In this document: piece after piece, positions 1-5,712 of the stretch
Position numbering within the stretch: the first letter of the stretch is position 1
Layout of the letters: every line of letters begins with the position of its first letter
Assembly: GCA_947176545.1 (NCBI GenBank)
Contig: CAMWRB010000092.1
Coordinates: 1-5,712, forward strand
Direction of reading: 5' to 3'
From: an uncultured Porphyromonadaceae bacterium
Lineage (GTDB): Bacteria; Bacteroidota; Bacteroidia; Bacteroidales; Muribaculaceae
DNA: 5,712 nucleotides
The notes under the pieces: generated by a model
Databases searched by the model: none
What the model saw: the letters and a program-made list of their open reading frames with translations, nothing else
What the model was told of the DNA's origin: nothing
Translations under genes and position numbers: made by a program

Positions 1-1
1 A

Positions 2-3000
2 TTCATTTCTCCCGTGAACCTATGGACCGCCGGCCCCGGCGACAGCCATAAGTTTAACGTAAACTGCTGTGGCAAGGATGCCAAGGTACGTGACGGCAAC
101 ATGCTCCGTCTGGTCACTTCGGTAAACAAGCGCAACTGGAATGTTGTCAAAGCATCCAACGGTGACCTCATCGATGCCCTGCCTGCTCTCAACAACCAGA
201 CTCCCGTTTATAACATTTCACTTGCCGAAGTCAAGGGTGCAACAGTTACAGGTGTTCCCGAGACTGCTGTTCGCGGCCGTGATATAAATATCCGTATCAC
301 CCCCAATTCAGCAGCCCATCGCATCGACCTCTCCATAAACGGTCGTCCGATAGCACAGGGTGCAGCTTCTATCAACTATTCACACGTAGTGATGGAAGAT
401 TGTGAAATCAATGTCAAGGTGTACGACCCCAAGGCTGAAGGCTCATATACATACAATGTCAAGCCCGGCGAACTGTATAAGGCAGTAACACCAACCACAG
501 TCGCTGCCAATGTTATTGTCACTGGTGAAGTCTACAGCAAAGACCTTTCATTGGCATTCCGTCAGGATTTCGCTGCCAAAACCATCAAGAAGCTCGACCT
601 CTCAGGTGTCAAGATTGTAGCCGACGTGCTGACGCCCACATCTGACGAGGACAAGATTGCCGACTATATCCCCAGCAACCTGCTTTATAATCCGAATGCA
701 ACAAATCCTGTCAAACCGATTGTGGAAGAGATTCTGTTGCCTAACTCAGTGACAAGAATTGCGCAGGCTGCATTCTCCAATTGTTATAAACTTAAAGATA
801 TCCGTCTGCCTGAATCACTCATACCGGACCGTATCGTAGTAGGCTATTATGGCAGTGGCAATCCCAAATATGGATATGCAATCGGCAGTCAGGCATTCTC
901 TGGATGTACATCGCTGACCACAATCTATATACCCGGTCCGATTAAAACCGTTAACGGACGTCAGGTTGTATGCCATTTTGACCCGTCTGCCACCTATTTC
1001 CCTGATTCAGACCAATCATCAATGTATAATCTCGGACATAAAGTAGGAGATAGATATGATGCTTCTCAGACTACTATCGTGGTACCGGATGATTATATTA
1101 ATGTTTATCGTACTGCATACAGCAGTTATGAATATGGAAATCCCTGGCGTGGACTCGGCTACAATATCGTATCCGAAAATCCTGTCTATGGTGTGGAGTT
1201 TGACGCAAGCCGTATCACAACAACCGAGCCGGATTACGACATCACTTCTATGGCTTCATTCCTTGGCGAAAATGTTGCACTGACCAGCCTTAATGTCGAG
1301 AAGAAGCTTAAGCTCATCAACCCCTCTGTTGAAGCACTTGTCTTCGACAATGGCAACCGCATCTATCCCGATGCCGAGGGTTATATCTCTGTAGAATTCT
1401 TCAATCCGGCCAAGAGCACTACCGGTGTTGGCAACCACCGTATAAGTGTCATTAACACTTACGACGTGGCATTCAACACCACCTCTCCCCTCTTCACTAT
1501 CTCAGAGCCGGAAGTCAGCAACAACAGCGAGTATAAGTCCGGCGAATTCGACCGCACGGAGGCTCTCGCTCCGGTACTCAGAAATGTTGCCGAAAATTCA
1601 ACTGTCCGCTTCCGTCTCGACTATACGACTGAGCATGCCGACAAAATCGACACTCATCTTCTCGTAGGTCAGCAGGAACTCACCCCGGATGCTGACGGTG
1701 TTTATACTGTAGACATAACCAATGCCGGAAAGACTATCGAGATTTTCGCTGTTCCGACCGACGGAGCGACTCTCAATGCCAACGAAATCGCTTCGCTCAA
1801 TCCCGAACAGACTGAGGGTATCACCAACATTTCACTTGCCGGCAATATCTCAGCCGATGACCTCGCTCAAGCAATCAGTTGTTTCCCCTCTGTAGAAAAC
1901 CTCGACCTCTCTGAGATGGAGGGTGAACTTGCGGAAGGTGCTTTGGCAGGTATGACAGCTCTCACTACTGTTTCACTTCCTGAAGTTGAGGAAATCAGCC
2001 GTGAGATGTTCAGCGGTTGCTCGTCACTCCAGTCTATCGATATTCCTGCGTCAGTCAATAGTATCGGCGAAGGTGCATTCAAGGATTGTAAGTCACTGAA
2101 GTCAATAAGCCTCACGGGTATTTCGGAAATCGGTGCCGACGCATTCCGCGGTTGCGACAATCTGACTACCATCACCCTGCTGGCAGACGCCGCATCCAAG
2201 CCCAATAATGCCCCTGCGCGTGTTGTAAGGGCAGCCAAGCTCAGCAATGACGCCTTCAATGGTCTGAACCCCAACTGCTTCATCATACTCGACGAGGGTG
2301 TGTCAGTACAGGCAGACGGCGCGAATGTGCTCTACACAGCTTCCGGTCTCATCAGCGAGACTCAGCCCGACGGCTCTGTAATAGAACGTGAAGGACGCAC
2401 CTATTCGGCTAAGTCTAACATTCATATCCAGTCAAGCTATCCGCTCTCAATTCCTCACGCATTTACACTTGAGGATGATGCCAATATAAGCTTCACAACT
2501 GAAAATGATGGTTGGGGCAACCTTGTAGTTCCGTTCGATTACGAGACCCTGAAAGATGGTCAGGAGAATGATGTTGAGATATCCATCGCTTCGGAGGAAG
2601 AGAATCAGCCCAATGCCAACTTTATCTTCACACTGCCTGCAGATGGCGATAAGCTCAACAGCGTGACTTCAGTCGATGCTAACACTCCCGCACTGTTCTA
2701 TACGTCAAAGAAGGGTGCTTATACTTTCGCGACATCCAAGGGTAAAGTTTCCTCCACACCTGCAGAAATCCAGGTTGCCGGTAAGGAATATTCTCTGCAT
2801 GCTACATATTCTGAAAAGGAATTGCCCGCAGCTCAGACCTATCTGCTCAATGATACGGCAACTGCATTTGTTCCGGCCGGAAGCGATGATGAGCACGTCA
2901 GCGTAAGACCGTTTGAGATTTATGCCACCGCACCGACTCAGGTCGCAGAGATTCCCACAGAATTGAATTATCCGAATATATCGGTTAATGTCAATGAGAT

Positions 3001-3199
3001 TGAGCTGAACAGCGATGGTCTGACAATGGTATATGACGGCAACTCTCTGCTGATATATTCACCTGATGAGAGAATCGAAACAATCTATGACATCGATGGA
3101 CGTGCACTCCGCACTCTCCGACTCTCAGCAGGCAAAAATGTCATTGACCTTGATATGAATGGTGTATACATCATAGCCAACACAAAAGTACGACTCTGA
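2..3199 (+). CDS. BspA-like leucine-rich-repeat surface protein with T9SS-like C-terminal sorting domain (5' partial)
   Basis: This is the 3' part of a large secreted or cell-surface protein. The frame is open to the window edge (first codons F-I-S-P-V), so the GTG at 14 is probably not the start, and no signal peptide is visible. Counting from position 2, 1065 residues are present. Residues about 78-145 look like an Ig-like beta-sandwich. A capping stretch (about 170-201, ending KKLDLS) leads into LRR_5/BspA-type units with F-S-x-C-x-x-L cores at 258 and 299. A second cap (607-639, ending ENLDLS) leads into units at 648, 670, 693 and 715, spaced 22-23 residues. A further beta-rich part carries WGNLVVPF (838), TPALFY (895) and RPFEIYA (969), an arrangement I associate with Bacteroidetes surface proteins. 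The last ~73 residues (IYDIDGRAL, then LSAGKNVIDL and NGVYII) resemble a type A T9SS sorting domain. BspA-like proteins often bind host or matrix ligands; the ligand here is unknown. Family call is firm, function is inference. Confidence 0.88.
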   Translation, partial: FISPVNLWTAGPGDSHKFNVNCCGKDAKVRDGNMLRLVTSVNKRNWNVVKASNGDLIDALPALNNQTPVYNISLAEVKGATVTGVPETAVRGRDINIRITPNSAAHRIDLSINGRPIAQGAASINYSHVVMEDCEINVKVYDPKAEGSYTYNVKPGELYKAVTPTTVAANVIVTGEVYSKDLSLAFRQDFAAKTIKKLDLSGVKIVADVLTPTSDEDKIADYIPSNLLYNPNATNPVKPIVEEILLPNSVTRIAQAAFSNCYKLKDIRLPESLIPDRIVVGYYGSGNPKYGYAIGSQAFSGCTSLTTIYIPGPIKTVNGRQVVCHFDPSATYFPDSDQSSMYNLGHKVGDRYDASQTTIVVPDDYINVYRTAYSSYEYGNPWRGLGYNIVSENPVYGVEFDASRITTTEPDYDITSMASFLGENVALTSLNVEKKLKLINPSVEALVFDNGNRIYPDAEGYISVEFFNPAKSTTGVGNHRISVINTYDVAFNTTSPLFTISEPEVSNNSEYKSGEFDRTEALAPVLRNVAENSTVRFRLDYTTEHADKIDTHLLVGQQELTPDADGVYTVDITNAGKTIEIFAVPTDGATLNANEIASLNPEQTEGITNISLAGNISADDLAQAISCFPSVENLDLSEMEGELAEGALAGMTALTTVSLPEVEEISREMFSGCSSLQSIDIPASVNSIGEGAFKDCKSLKSISLTGISEIGADAFRGCDNLTTITLLADAASKPNNAPARVVRAAKLSNDAFNGLNPNCFIILDEGVSVQADGANVLYTASGLISETQPDGSVIEREGRTYSAKSNIHIQSSYPLSIPHAFTLEDDANISFTTENDGWGNLVVPFDYETLKDGQENDVEISIASEEENQPNANFIFTLPADGDKLNSVTSVDANTPALFYTSKKGAYTFATSKGKVSSTPAEIQVAGKEYSLHATYSEKELPAAQTYLLNDTATAFVPAGSDDEHVSVRPFEIYATAPTQVAEIPTELNYPNISVNVNEIELNSDGLTMVYDGNSLLIYSPDERIETIYDIDGRALRTLRLSAGKNVIDLDMNGVYIIANTKVRL

Positions 3200-3219
3200 C
3201 AGGCGTAGGAAACATTTTT

Positions 3220-3237
3220 TGACTGCCTGCGCAGTCA
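3220..3237 (+). other. Short hairpin in the 3' untranslated region of the LRR gene
   Basis: Seven perfect base pairs (TGACTGC / GCAGTCA) close a 4-base loop 20 bases after the LRR stop codon. A run of six T lies before the hairpin and none after it, so it is not a standard intrinsic terminator on the plus strand. It could protect the 3' end of the mRNA or be a leftover terminator element; the sequence does not decide. Confidence 0.4.
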
Positions 3238-3272
3238 GTGAAATACGCTACTTACAAAACAACATAATTAGA

Positions 3273-3314
3273 AAAGCACCCCAAAAGTAATACATTAAAC
3301 TTTTGGGGTGCTTT
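3273..3314 (+). terminator. Strong rho-independent terminator after the LRR gene
   Basis: A perfect 16-bp inverted repeat (arms 3273-3288 and 3299-3314) surrounds a 10-base loop. The stem contains the block GCACCCC/GGGGTGC, and the A/T ends of the arms give a short U run (CTTT) at the 3' end. On the minus strand the structure likewise ends in GCTTTT, so it could work in both directions. It lies 73 bases after the LRR stop and 68 bases before the transporter ATG, and it should insulate the two genes. The U tract is short, but the stem is long and perfect. Confidence 0.8.
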
Positions 3315-3340
3315 ACGTATATAATATTCAACACAAGCAA

Positions 3341-3348
3341 TACGTTTT
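3341..3348 (+). promoter_or_regulatory. Candidate Bacteroidetes -7 element for the BASS transporter
   Basis: TACGTTTT matches 7 of 8 positions of the Bacteroidetes -7 consensus TAnnTTTG. It sits between the terminator and the ATG at 3383, giving a predicted leader of roughly 28-30 bases. I see no TTTG at the usual -33 spacing. Its position fits a separate promoter after the terminator, but the motif is weak evidence in A+T-rich DNA. Confidence 0.33.
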
Positions 3349-3382
3349 AAACTCAAAATTTACCGCGTTTTCTGTTACGCCT

Positions 3383-4276
3383 ATGCAGAAATATAAAAGT
3401 TTTGTGCTTCCGGCCGCATTGATTTCTGGATATTTCCTGAGGCAAATATGTGCCGTATTGTCAATTACGGTTCCGTATGTGATTTTCATGATTTTAGTAT
3501 TGACATTCTCCGGTGTACGTCTTTCATCATTACGACAGGTGAAACTTGACTTATGGTTGGGAATTTTCCAGACTTCTGTAAGTATCGGTCTCTTCCGGAT
3601 TTGCAAATCCCTTTTCAATGATGAAGTACTTGCTCAGGGAGCGATGATGTGTGTGCTGTGTCCGGTAGCCTCATCCGTCACCGTTGTAGCATCCATGCTT
3701 GGAGCGAATCCGGCACGTACCACAACATATACTATTGCAGGCAACTTATTGGTATCCGTTTTAGCACCTCTATACATTTCACTTATTTCCACTCAAGAGG
3801 GAGACAACTCTTTCGGTAGTATTTTCATAATGATATTTGTCAAAATAGCTGTTGTGATTGCCTTGCCGTTCTTTATCGTTTGGTTTATTCAGAGGTTCTT
3901 GCCGGCCCTAAACACTGACATAGCCCGATATAAACATATCTCCTTTTATCTGTGGGCGTACGCACTCTTTGTCACGATTGGACAGACAATCGATTTTGTT
4001 GTTATGCGATGGAGTGAGAGTTATGAGAATGTATTATGGCTCGGCTTGATAGCCCTTATAATCTGTATCATCCAGTTTGCCACCGGCCGCCTGATAGGCA
4101 GAAGATATAACGACACAGTCGCCGGCGGACAACTCCTCGGCCAAAAGAATTCCGCAATGGGTATCTGGATGCTGAATACATTCCTCAACCCGATAGCTTC
4201 CGCCGGAATGGCGTTCTACTCCATATGGCAAAATATTTTCAACAGTTGGCAAATATACCGTTCGGCAAAACAATAA
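3383..4276 (+). CDS. Bile acid:sodium symporter (BASS/SBF) family transporter
   Basis: This 297-residue inner-membrane protein is hydrophobic throughout, with about nine or ten membrane spans. BASS/SBF proteins are secondary transporters of organic anions such as bile acids, pantoate or keto acids, usually sodium-driven; the substrate here cannot be read from sequence. Family features are the C-P-V-A-S-S stretch at residue 93 with following L-G-A-N-P-A-R, and G-Q-K-N-S-A-M-G at 253-260, which correspond to the two unwound crossover helices. Length suits the family (about 300). The ATG at 3383 is chosen because the frame upstream (GTG at 3308) begins inside the terminator stem, the upstream 25 codons are polar and not membrane-like, and a candidate -7 element precedes this ATG. 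Canonical sodium-site residues appear altered: by ungapped comparison with ASBT, Glu260 becomes Leu251 and Gln264 becomes Lys255. It probably forms a single-gene transcript ending at the 4275-4309 hairpin. Alternative: a divergent SBF-like permease not coupled to sodium. Confidence 0.85.
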   Translation: MQKYKSFVLPAALISGYFLRQICAVLSITVPYVIFMILVLTFSGVRLSSLRQVKLDLWLGIFQTSVSIGLFRICKSLFNDEVLAQGAMMCVLCPVASSVTVVASMLGANPARTTTYTIAGNLLVSVLAPLYISLISTQEGDNSFGSIFIMIFVKIAVVIALPFFIVWFIQRFLPALNTDIARYKHISFYLWAYALFVTIGQTIDFVVMRWSESYENVLWLGLIALIICIIQFATGRLIGRRYNDTVAGGQLLGQKNSAMGIWMLNTFLNPIASAGMAFYSIWQNIFNSWQIYRSAKQ

Positions 4277-4309
4277 AAGTATTATTGCTTATTAATTCTA
4301 ATACTTTTT
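4275..4309 (+). terminator. A+T-rich terminator overlapping the transporter stop codon
   Basis: A perfect 10-bp inverted repeat (arms 4275-4284 AAAAGTATTA and 4299-4308 TAATACTTTT) surrounds a 14-base loop and ends in five T. It overlaps the TAA stop at 4274-4276. The stem has a single G-C pair, so it would be weak by itself. Its position directly after the gene supports the call. The minus strand also ends in a T-rich stretch, so it may be bidirectional. Confidence 0.5.
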
Positions 4310-4335
4310 AATAACGTTAATACAATTGTCTAATC

Positions 4336-4343
4336 CAAAAATA
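4336..4343 (-). promoter_or_regulatory. Possible minus-strand -7 element facing the transporter gene
   Basis: Read on the minus strand this is TATTTTTG, a full match to TAnnTTTG. No TTTG is present at the usual -33 spacing. There is no minus-strand gene downstream, so any transcript would be a short RNA of about 50-60 bases ending at the bidirectional hairpin 4275-4309, or an antisense RNA to the transporter 3' end. In A+T-rich DNA a chance match is quite possible. Confidence 0.15.
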
Positions 4344-4422
4344 GGGGGTATTGAGAATTTTAGATATAGTCATTTTTATTGTTATTAAATTTCATTGCAT
4401 CAATAATTTATTTCACTCTTTA

Positions 4423-4611
4423 TTACCGTTTTATTGCAGATTGCCTGTAATATACTTCCGATGCAGAAGAAGCACAATCTATGAGGAATGACTGCAACGA
4501 ATTATAAAATTCTTTGATGTCTTCAATAAAGACAATGAAAAGCAAACAATCTATTCCCCAATAATTTTTTCCGCCCCTGAAAATTATATAAAAATCTATG
4601 ACTGCCCTCCT
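4423..4611 (-). pseudogene. Start-less 62-codon open frame, possible gene remnant
   Basis: On the minus strand a frame stays open for 62 codons, from just after a TAG (4614-4612) to a TAA (4425-4423), in DNA where stops should be frequent. It has no ATG or GTG; the only alternative start is a TTG at 4545-4543. The translation has a hydrophobic stretch (DCLLFIVFIED) followed by a mixed, protein-like tail (IKEFYNSLQSFLIDC, then SEVYYRQSAIKR). I do not recognise a family. It may be the decayed C-terminal end of a lost gene, a small membrane protein starting at TTG, or chance. The beta-barrel gene lies directly upstream on the same strand, so read-through could transcribe it. Confidence 0.2.
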
Positions 4612-4674
4612 CTATATTCAACCGTATAATTCACAAATAACTTTCATAACTCGTAACTCTGACCTCTACGCTAA

Positions 4675-5361
4675 CTAAAAGTTGTATCCGATGCTGAAAA
4701 CCCAGGCCTTGTTGCGGCCTCCGAGGCCGTTTTTCCAAGCATCGAGCGAACCGGCCATGTAATGTATGCCGGCGTTGAAGTGGTTGAAGAGAGTAAGTGA
4801 TGTGCCGAATTTAAATCCGAAATCAAATTTTGAGGCGCGTGCTGTATTATATGACGTGCCGTCTATTGAGGCAGCGATGTCCGGATACATAAATCCGTTG
4901 CCAAGACTGTTTTTGAGAATGAGCTGAATATAAGGTCCAACCTCAACATTCCATTTTATGGCGGGTGCAAGGTCAAAATGAAGCGCTACCATCACCGGGA
5001 TGGTAAAGTTGTAGCTGCGCATCTTGCCGTATTGCGATAGAACATCATCTATCTGTCCGGGGATAGCCATCGTGCTTACATAAGCATAACTGCCGCTACG
5101 ACTTTCAAAAAAGAATCCGGGTTGAAGGGATATGAAATTACGCAGGTTCATATCGGCCACGATGCCGACATCTATACCGGTACCCCAGGCATTGTTGCTC
5201 CATTTGTCAAACACATCTCCATCTACGGTGCGGTTGGATGTGTTGATGCCCAATCGTGCTCCGATAGTAAACAGTTTCGACGGAGTTCCCATATCGAGGA
5301 TTGAAGCGTATGATGACAGTGTGACGGCCAAAAGTGCCAGGATAGTATAGATGCGTTTCAT
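4675..5361 (-). CDS. Outer-membrane beta-barrel protein (porin-like, OmpA/OMP_b-brl type)
   Basis: A 228-residue secreted protein predicted to fold as a small barrel of about eight strands in the outer membrane. Residues 1-19 are a classical signal peptide (MKR, hydrophobic core, cleavage near SYAS). The rest alternates polar and hydrophobic residues in strand-like segments: FTIGARLGIN near the N-terminus, FISLQPGFFFES, YNFTIPVMVALHF, WNVEVGPYIQLIL and KFDFGFKFGTSLTLF. The chain ends in the strand AWVFSIGYNF with a C-terminal Phe, the usual signal for the outer-membrane assembly machinery. No plug or peptidoglycan-binding domain is present. Related Bacteroidetes proteins are annotated only as porin family or outer membrane beta-barrel proteins; the specific role is unknown. 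It diverges from the YitT-family gene, sharing a palindromic control region, and its ATG lies about 35 bases from its -7 element. The start is the only ATG that keeps the full signal peptide. Confidence 0.87.
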   Translation of the reverse strand: MKRIYTILALLAVTLSSYASILDMGTPSKLFTIGARLGINTSNRTVDGDVFDKWSNNAWGTGIDVGIVADMNLRNFISLQPGFFFESRSGSYAYVSTMAIPGQIDDVLSQYGKMRSYNFTIPVMVALHFDLAPAIKWNVEVGPYIQLILKNSLGNGFMYPDIAASIDGTSYNTARASKFDFGFKFGTSLTLFNHFNAGIHYMAGSLDAWKNGLGGRNKAWVFSIGYNF

Positions 5362-5396
5362 GTCAATGTAGTGGATTAATATTTGGAATTATTTGG

Positions 5397-5404
5397 CAAA
5401 GGTA
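5397..5404 (-). promoter_or_regulatory. -7 element for the beta-barrel gene
   Basis: Read on the minus strand this is TACCTTTG, a full match to the Bacteroidetes -7 consensus TAnnTTTG. It is 35 bases from the ATG at 5361, implying a leader of roughly 30 bases. At the expected -33 position the sequence reads CATA and not TTTG, so the promoter may depend on an activator or the palindrome. Confidence 0.65.
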
Positions 5405-5428
5405 CATAAAATAAACGAATTTTTTATG

Positions 5429-5436
5429 TACCTTTG
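5429..5436 (+). promoter_or_regulatory. -7 element for the YitT-family gene
   Basis: TACCTTTG on the plus strand fully matches TAnnTTTG. It is 59 bases before the ATG at 5496, implying a leader of a little over 50 bases. The expected -33 position lies inside the opposite arm and reads CATA, the mirror image of the other promoter. The two -7 elements are centred only 32 bases apart, so polymerase bound to one should block the other. Confidence 0.62.
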
Positions 5437-5495
5437 CACTCTGTTTCGGAGACCGATTTCCTGAAACATGAATTTTTGACTTATATCATAAAGAA

Positions 5496-5712
5496 ATGAG
5501 TAAGAAATACGCTTATGGAGCCTTGATGACCAATGCCAAGGATTATCTGAGTATAATATTCGGACTGATGCTGTATGCACTCGGTTTTACGGCATTTATC
5601 CTCCCTCATGAAATAGTAATCGGGGGTCTGTCGGGTGTCGGTACGTTGGTATATTTTGCCACGCATGGAACAATCTCGGTGGCTGTCACCCAGTATGCGT
5701 GCAACCTGATGT
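5496..5712 (+). CDS. YitT family membrane protein (3' partial)
   Basis: The first 72 codons of a gene that runs off the window end. The translation begins MSKKYAYGALMTNAKDYLSI, continues with a membrane span (IIFGLMLYALGFTAFI), then LPHEIVIGGLSGVGTLVYFA, the characteristic YitT/DUF161 pattern in which a conserved L-P-x-x-I-V-x-G-G-L-S-G loop follows the first helix. Full-length family members are about 280-300 residues, with about five or six membrane helices and a C-terminal DUF2179 domain; neither can be checked here. The biochemical function is not established. The ATG at 5496 is the only one in frame after a TGA at 5469-5471, so the start is secure. The short peptide before the first helix is basic (K3, K4), typical for a cytoplasmic N-terminus. 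It is transcribed away from the beta-barrel gene from the shared palindrome. Confidence 0.85.
   Translation, partial: MSKKYAYGALMTNAKDYLSIIFGLMLYALGFTAFILPHEIVIGGLSGVGTLVYFATHGTISVAVTQYACNLM

Larger units (their letters stand above)
4310..4674. other. A+T-rich intergenic region without a confident gene
   Basis: About 365 bases between the convergent transporter and beta-barrel genes, visibly richer in A and T than either. It contains a G-run motif (ATAGGGGGTATT, 4341-4352), a minus-strand promoter-like motif (4336-4343), several short hairpins (for example 4518-4534, stem TGTCTT/AAGACA) and a start-less 62-codon open frame on the minus strand. I see no convincing complete gene, tRNA, insertion-sequence end or repeat array. 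No strong terminator follows the beta-barrel gene here. Confidence 0.6.
5396..5437. repeat. Perfect 16-bp inverted repeat spanning the divergent control region
   Basis: Arms 5396-5411 (GCAAAGGTACATAAAA) and 5422-5437 are exact reverse complements separated by 10 bases (TAAACGAATT). Each arm carries an outward-facing TACCTTTG. Because transcription would start outside the arms, the repeat would not form an RNA hairpin; it is better read as a symmetric promoter or operator. The perfect match goes well beyond the 8-base promoter elements, which suggests selection for symmetry, such as binding of a dimeric regulator. Confidence 0.9.

Noticed and set aside
14..16. GTG at 14 as the start of the LRR gene
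   Set aside because: The frame is already open from position 2 with no upstream stop, there is no signal peptide after the GTG, and a secreted BspA-like protein needs one. The window edge cuts the gene.
1867..2286. Minus-strand frame of 139 codons opposite the second LRR block
   Set aside because: It lies wholly antisense to a well-supported coding region with family-specific repeats. Its Ser/Leu/Ala-rich composition is the expected mirror of the codons used in the LRR gene, and no promoter or domain supports it.
4312..4319. Palindrome TAACGTTA as an operator
   Set aside because: Eight bases in A+T-rich DNA are expected by chance and no nearby gene start would use it.
4518..4534. Hairpin TGTCTT/AAGACA as a terminator
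   Set aside because: Only six pairs, low G+C and no following T run on either strand.
4552..4590. Imperfect A+T-rich hairpin (AATAATTTTTTC / GAAAATTATA) as the terminator of the beta-barrel gene
   Set aside because: The arms differ in length by two bases, the loop is C/G-rich, and no T tract follows on the minus strand. No convincing terminator for this gene could be found.
5122..5350. Plus-strand frames opposite the beta-barrel gene
   Set aside because: They overlap the signal peptide and first strands of a clear outer-membrane protein on the other strand and show no protein-like pattern.
5389..5666. Minus-strand frames across the YitT start and the divergent promoter
   Set aside because: They run through the palindromic promoter and antisense to a recognisable YitT N-terminus.
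1..5712. A new defence, mobile or CRISPR-like system
   Set aside because: I looked for direct-repeat arrays, transposase or integrase motifs, tRNA-like folds and nuclease or helicase motifs and saw none. All four genes belong to recognisable envelope or membrane families.

Overview
The window looks like chromosomal DNA of a gut-type Bacteroidales bacterium, possibly Muribaculaceae or a relative (inference from protein style, without a database search). The clues are a BspA-like leucine-rich-repeat surface protein ending in a type IX secretion-like sorting domain, a small outer-membrane beta-barrel protein, Bacteroidetes-style -7 promoter elements (TAnnTTTG), and no strong Shine-Dalgarno sequences before the starts.

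Layout. (1) Positions 2-3199, plus strand: the 3' part of a very large BspA-like protein whose true start lies upstream of the window. (2) 3200-3382: a short hairpin, then a perfect 16-bp inverted repeat that reads as the terminator, then a candidate promoter. (3) 3383-4276, plus strand: a 297-residue membrane transporter of the bile acid:sodium symporter (BASS/SBF) family. Upstream in-frame codons run back into the terminator stem, so the ATG at 3383 is chosen as start. (4) 4277-4674: about 400 bp of A+T-rich DNA holding a weak terminator, a promoter-like motif facing the transporter, and a start-less reading frame that may be a gene remnant. (5) 4675-5361, minus strand: a 228-residue secreted outer-membrane beta-barrel protein. 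(6) 5362-5495: a divergent intergenic region built around a perfect 16-bp inverted repeat, with one TACCTTTG -7 element on each arm. (7) 5496 to the window end, plus strand: the first 72 codons of a YitT-family membrane protein.

The genes do not form one operon or an obvious pathway. The surface protein and the transporter are co-directional but separated by a strong terminator. The beta-barrel protein and the YitT protein diverge from a shared palindromic control region and are the only pair for which the sequence suggests linked regulation. All four encode envelope or membrane proteins. I see no defence system, mobile element, CRISPR array, tRNA or rRNA. The most unusual items are the palindromic back-to-back promoter, the apparent loss of canonical sodium-site residues in the BASS transporter, and the start-less reading frame in the A+T-rich gap.
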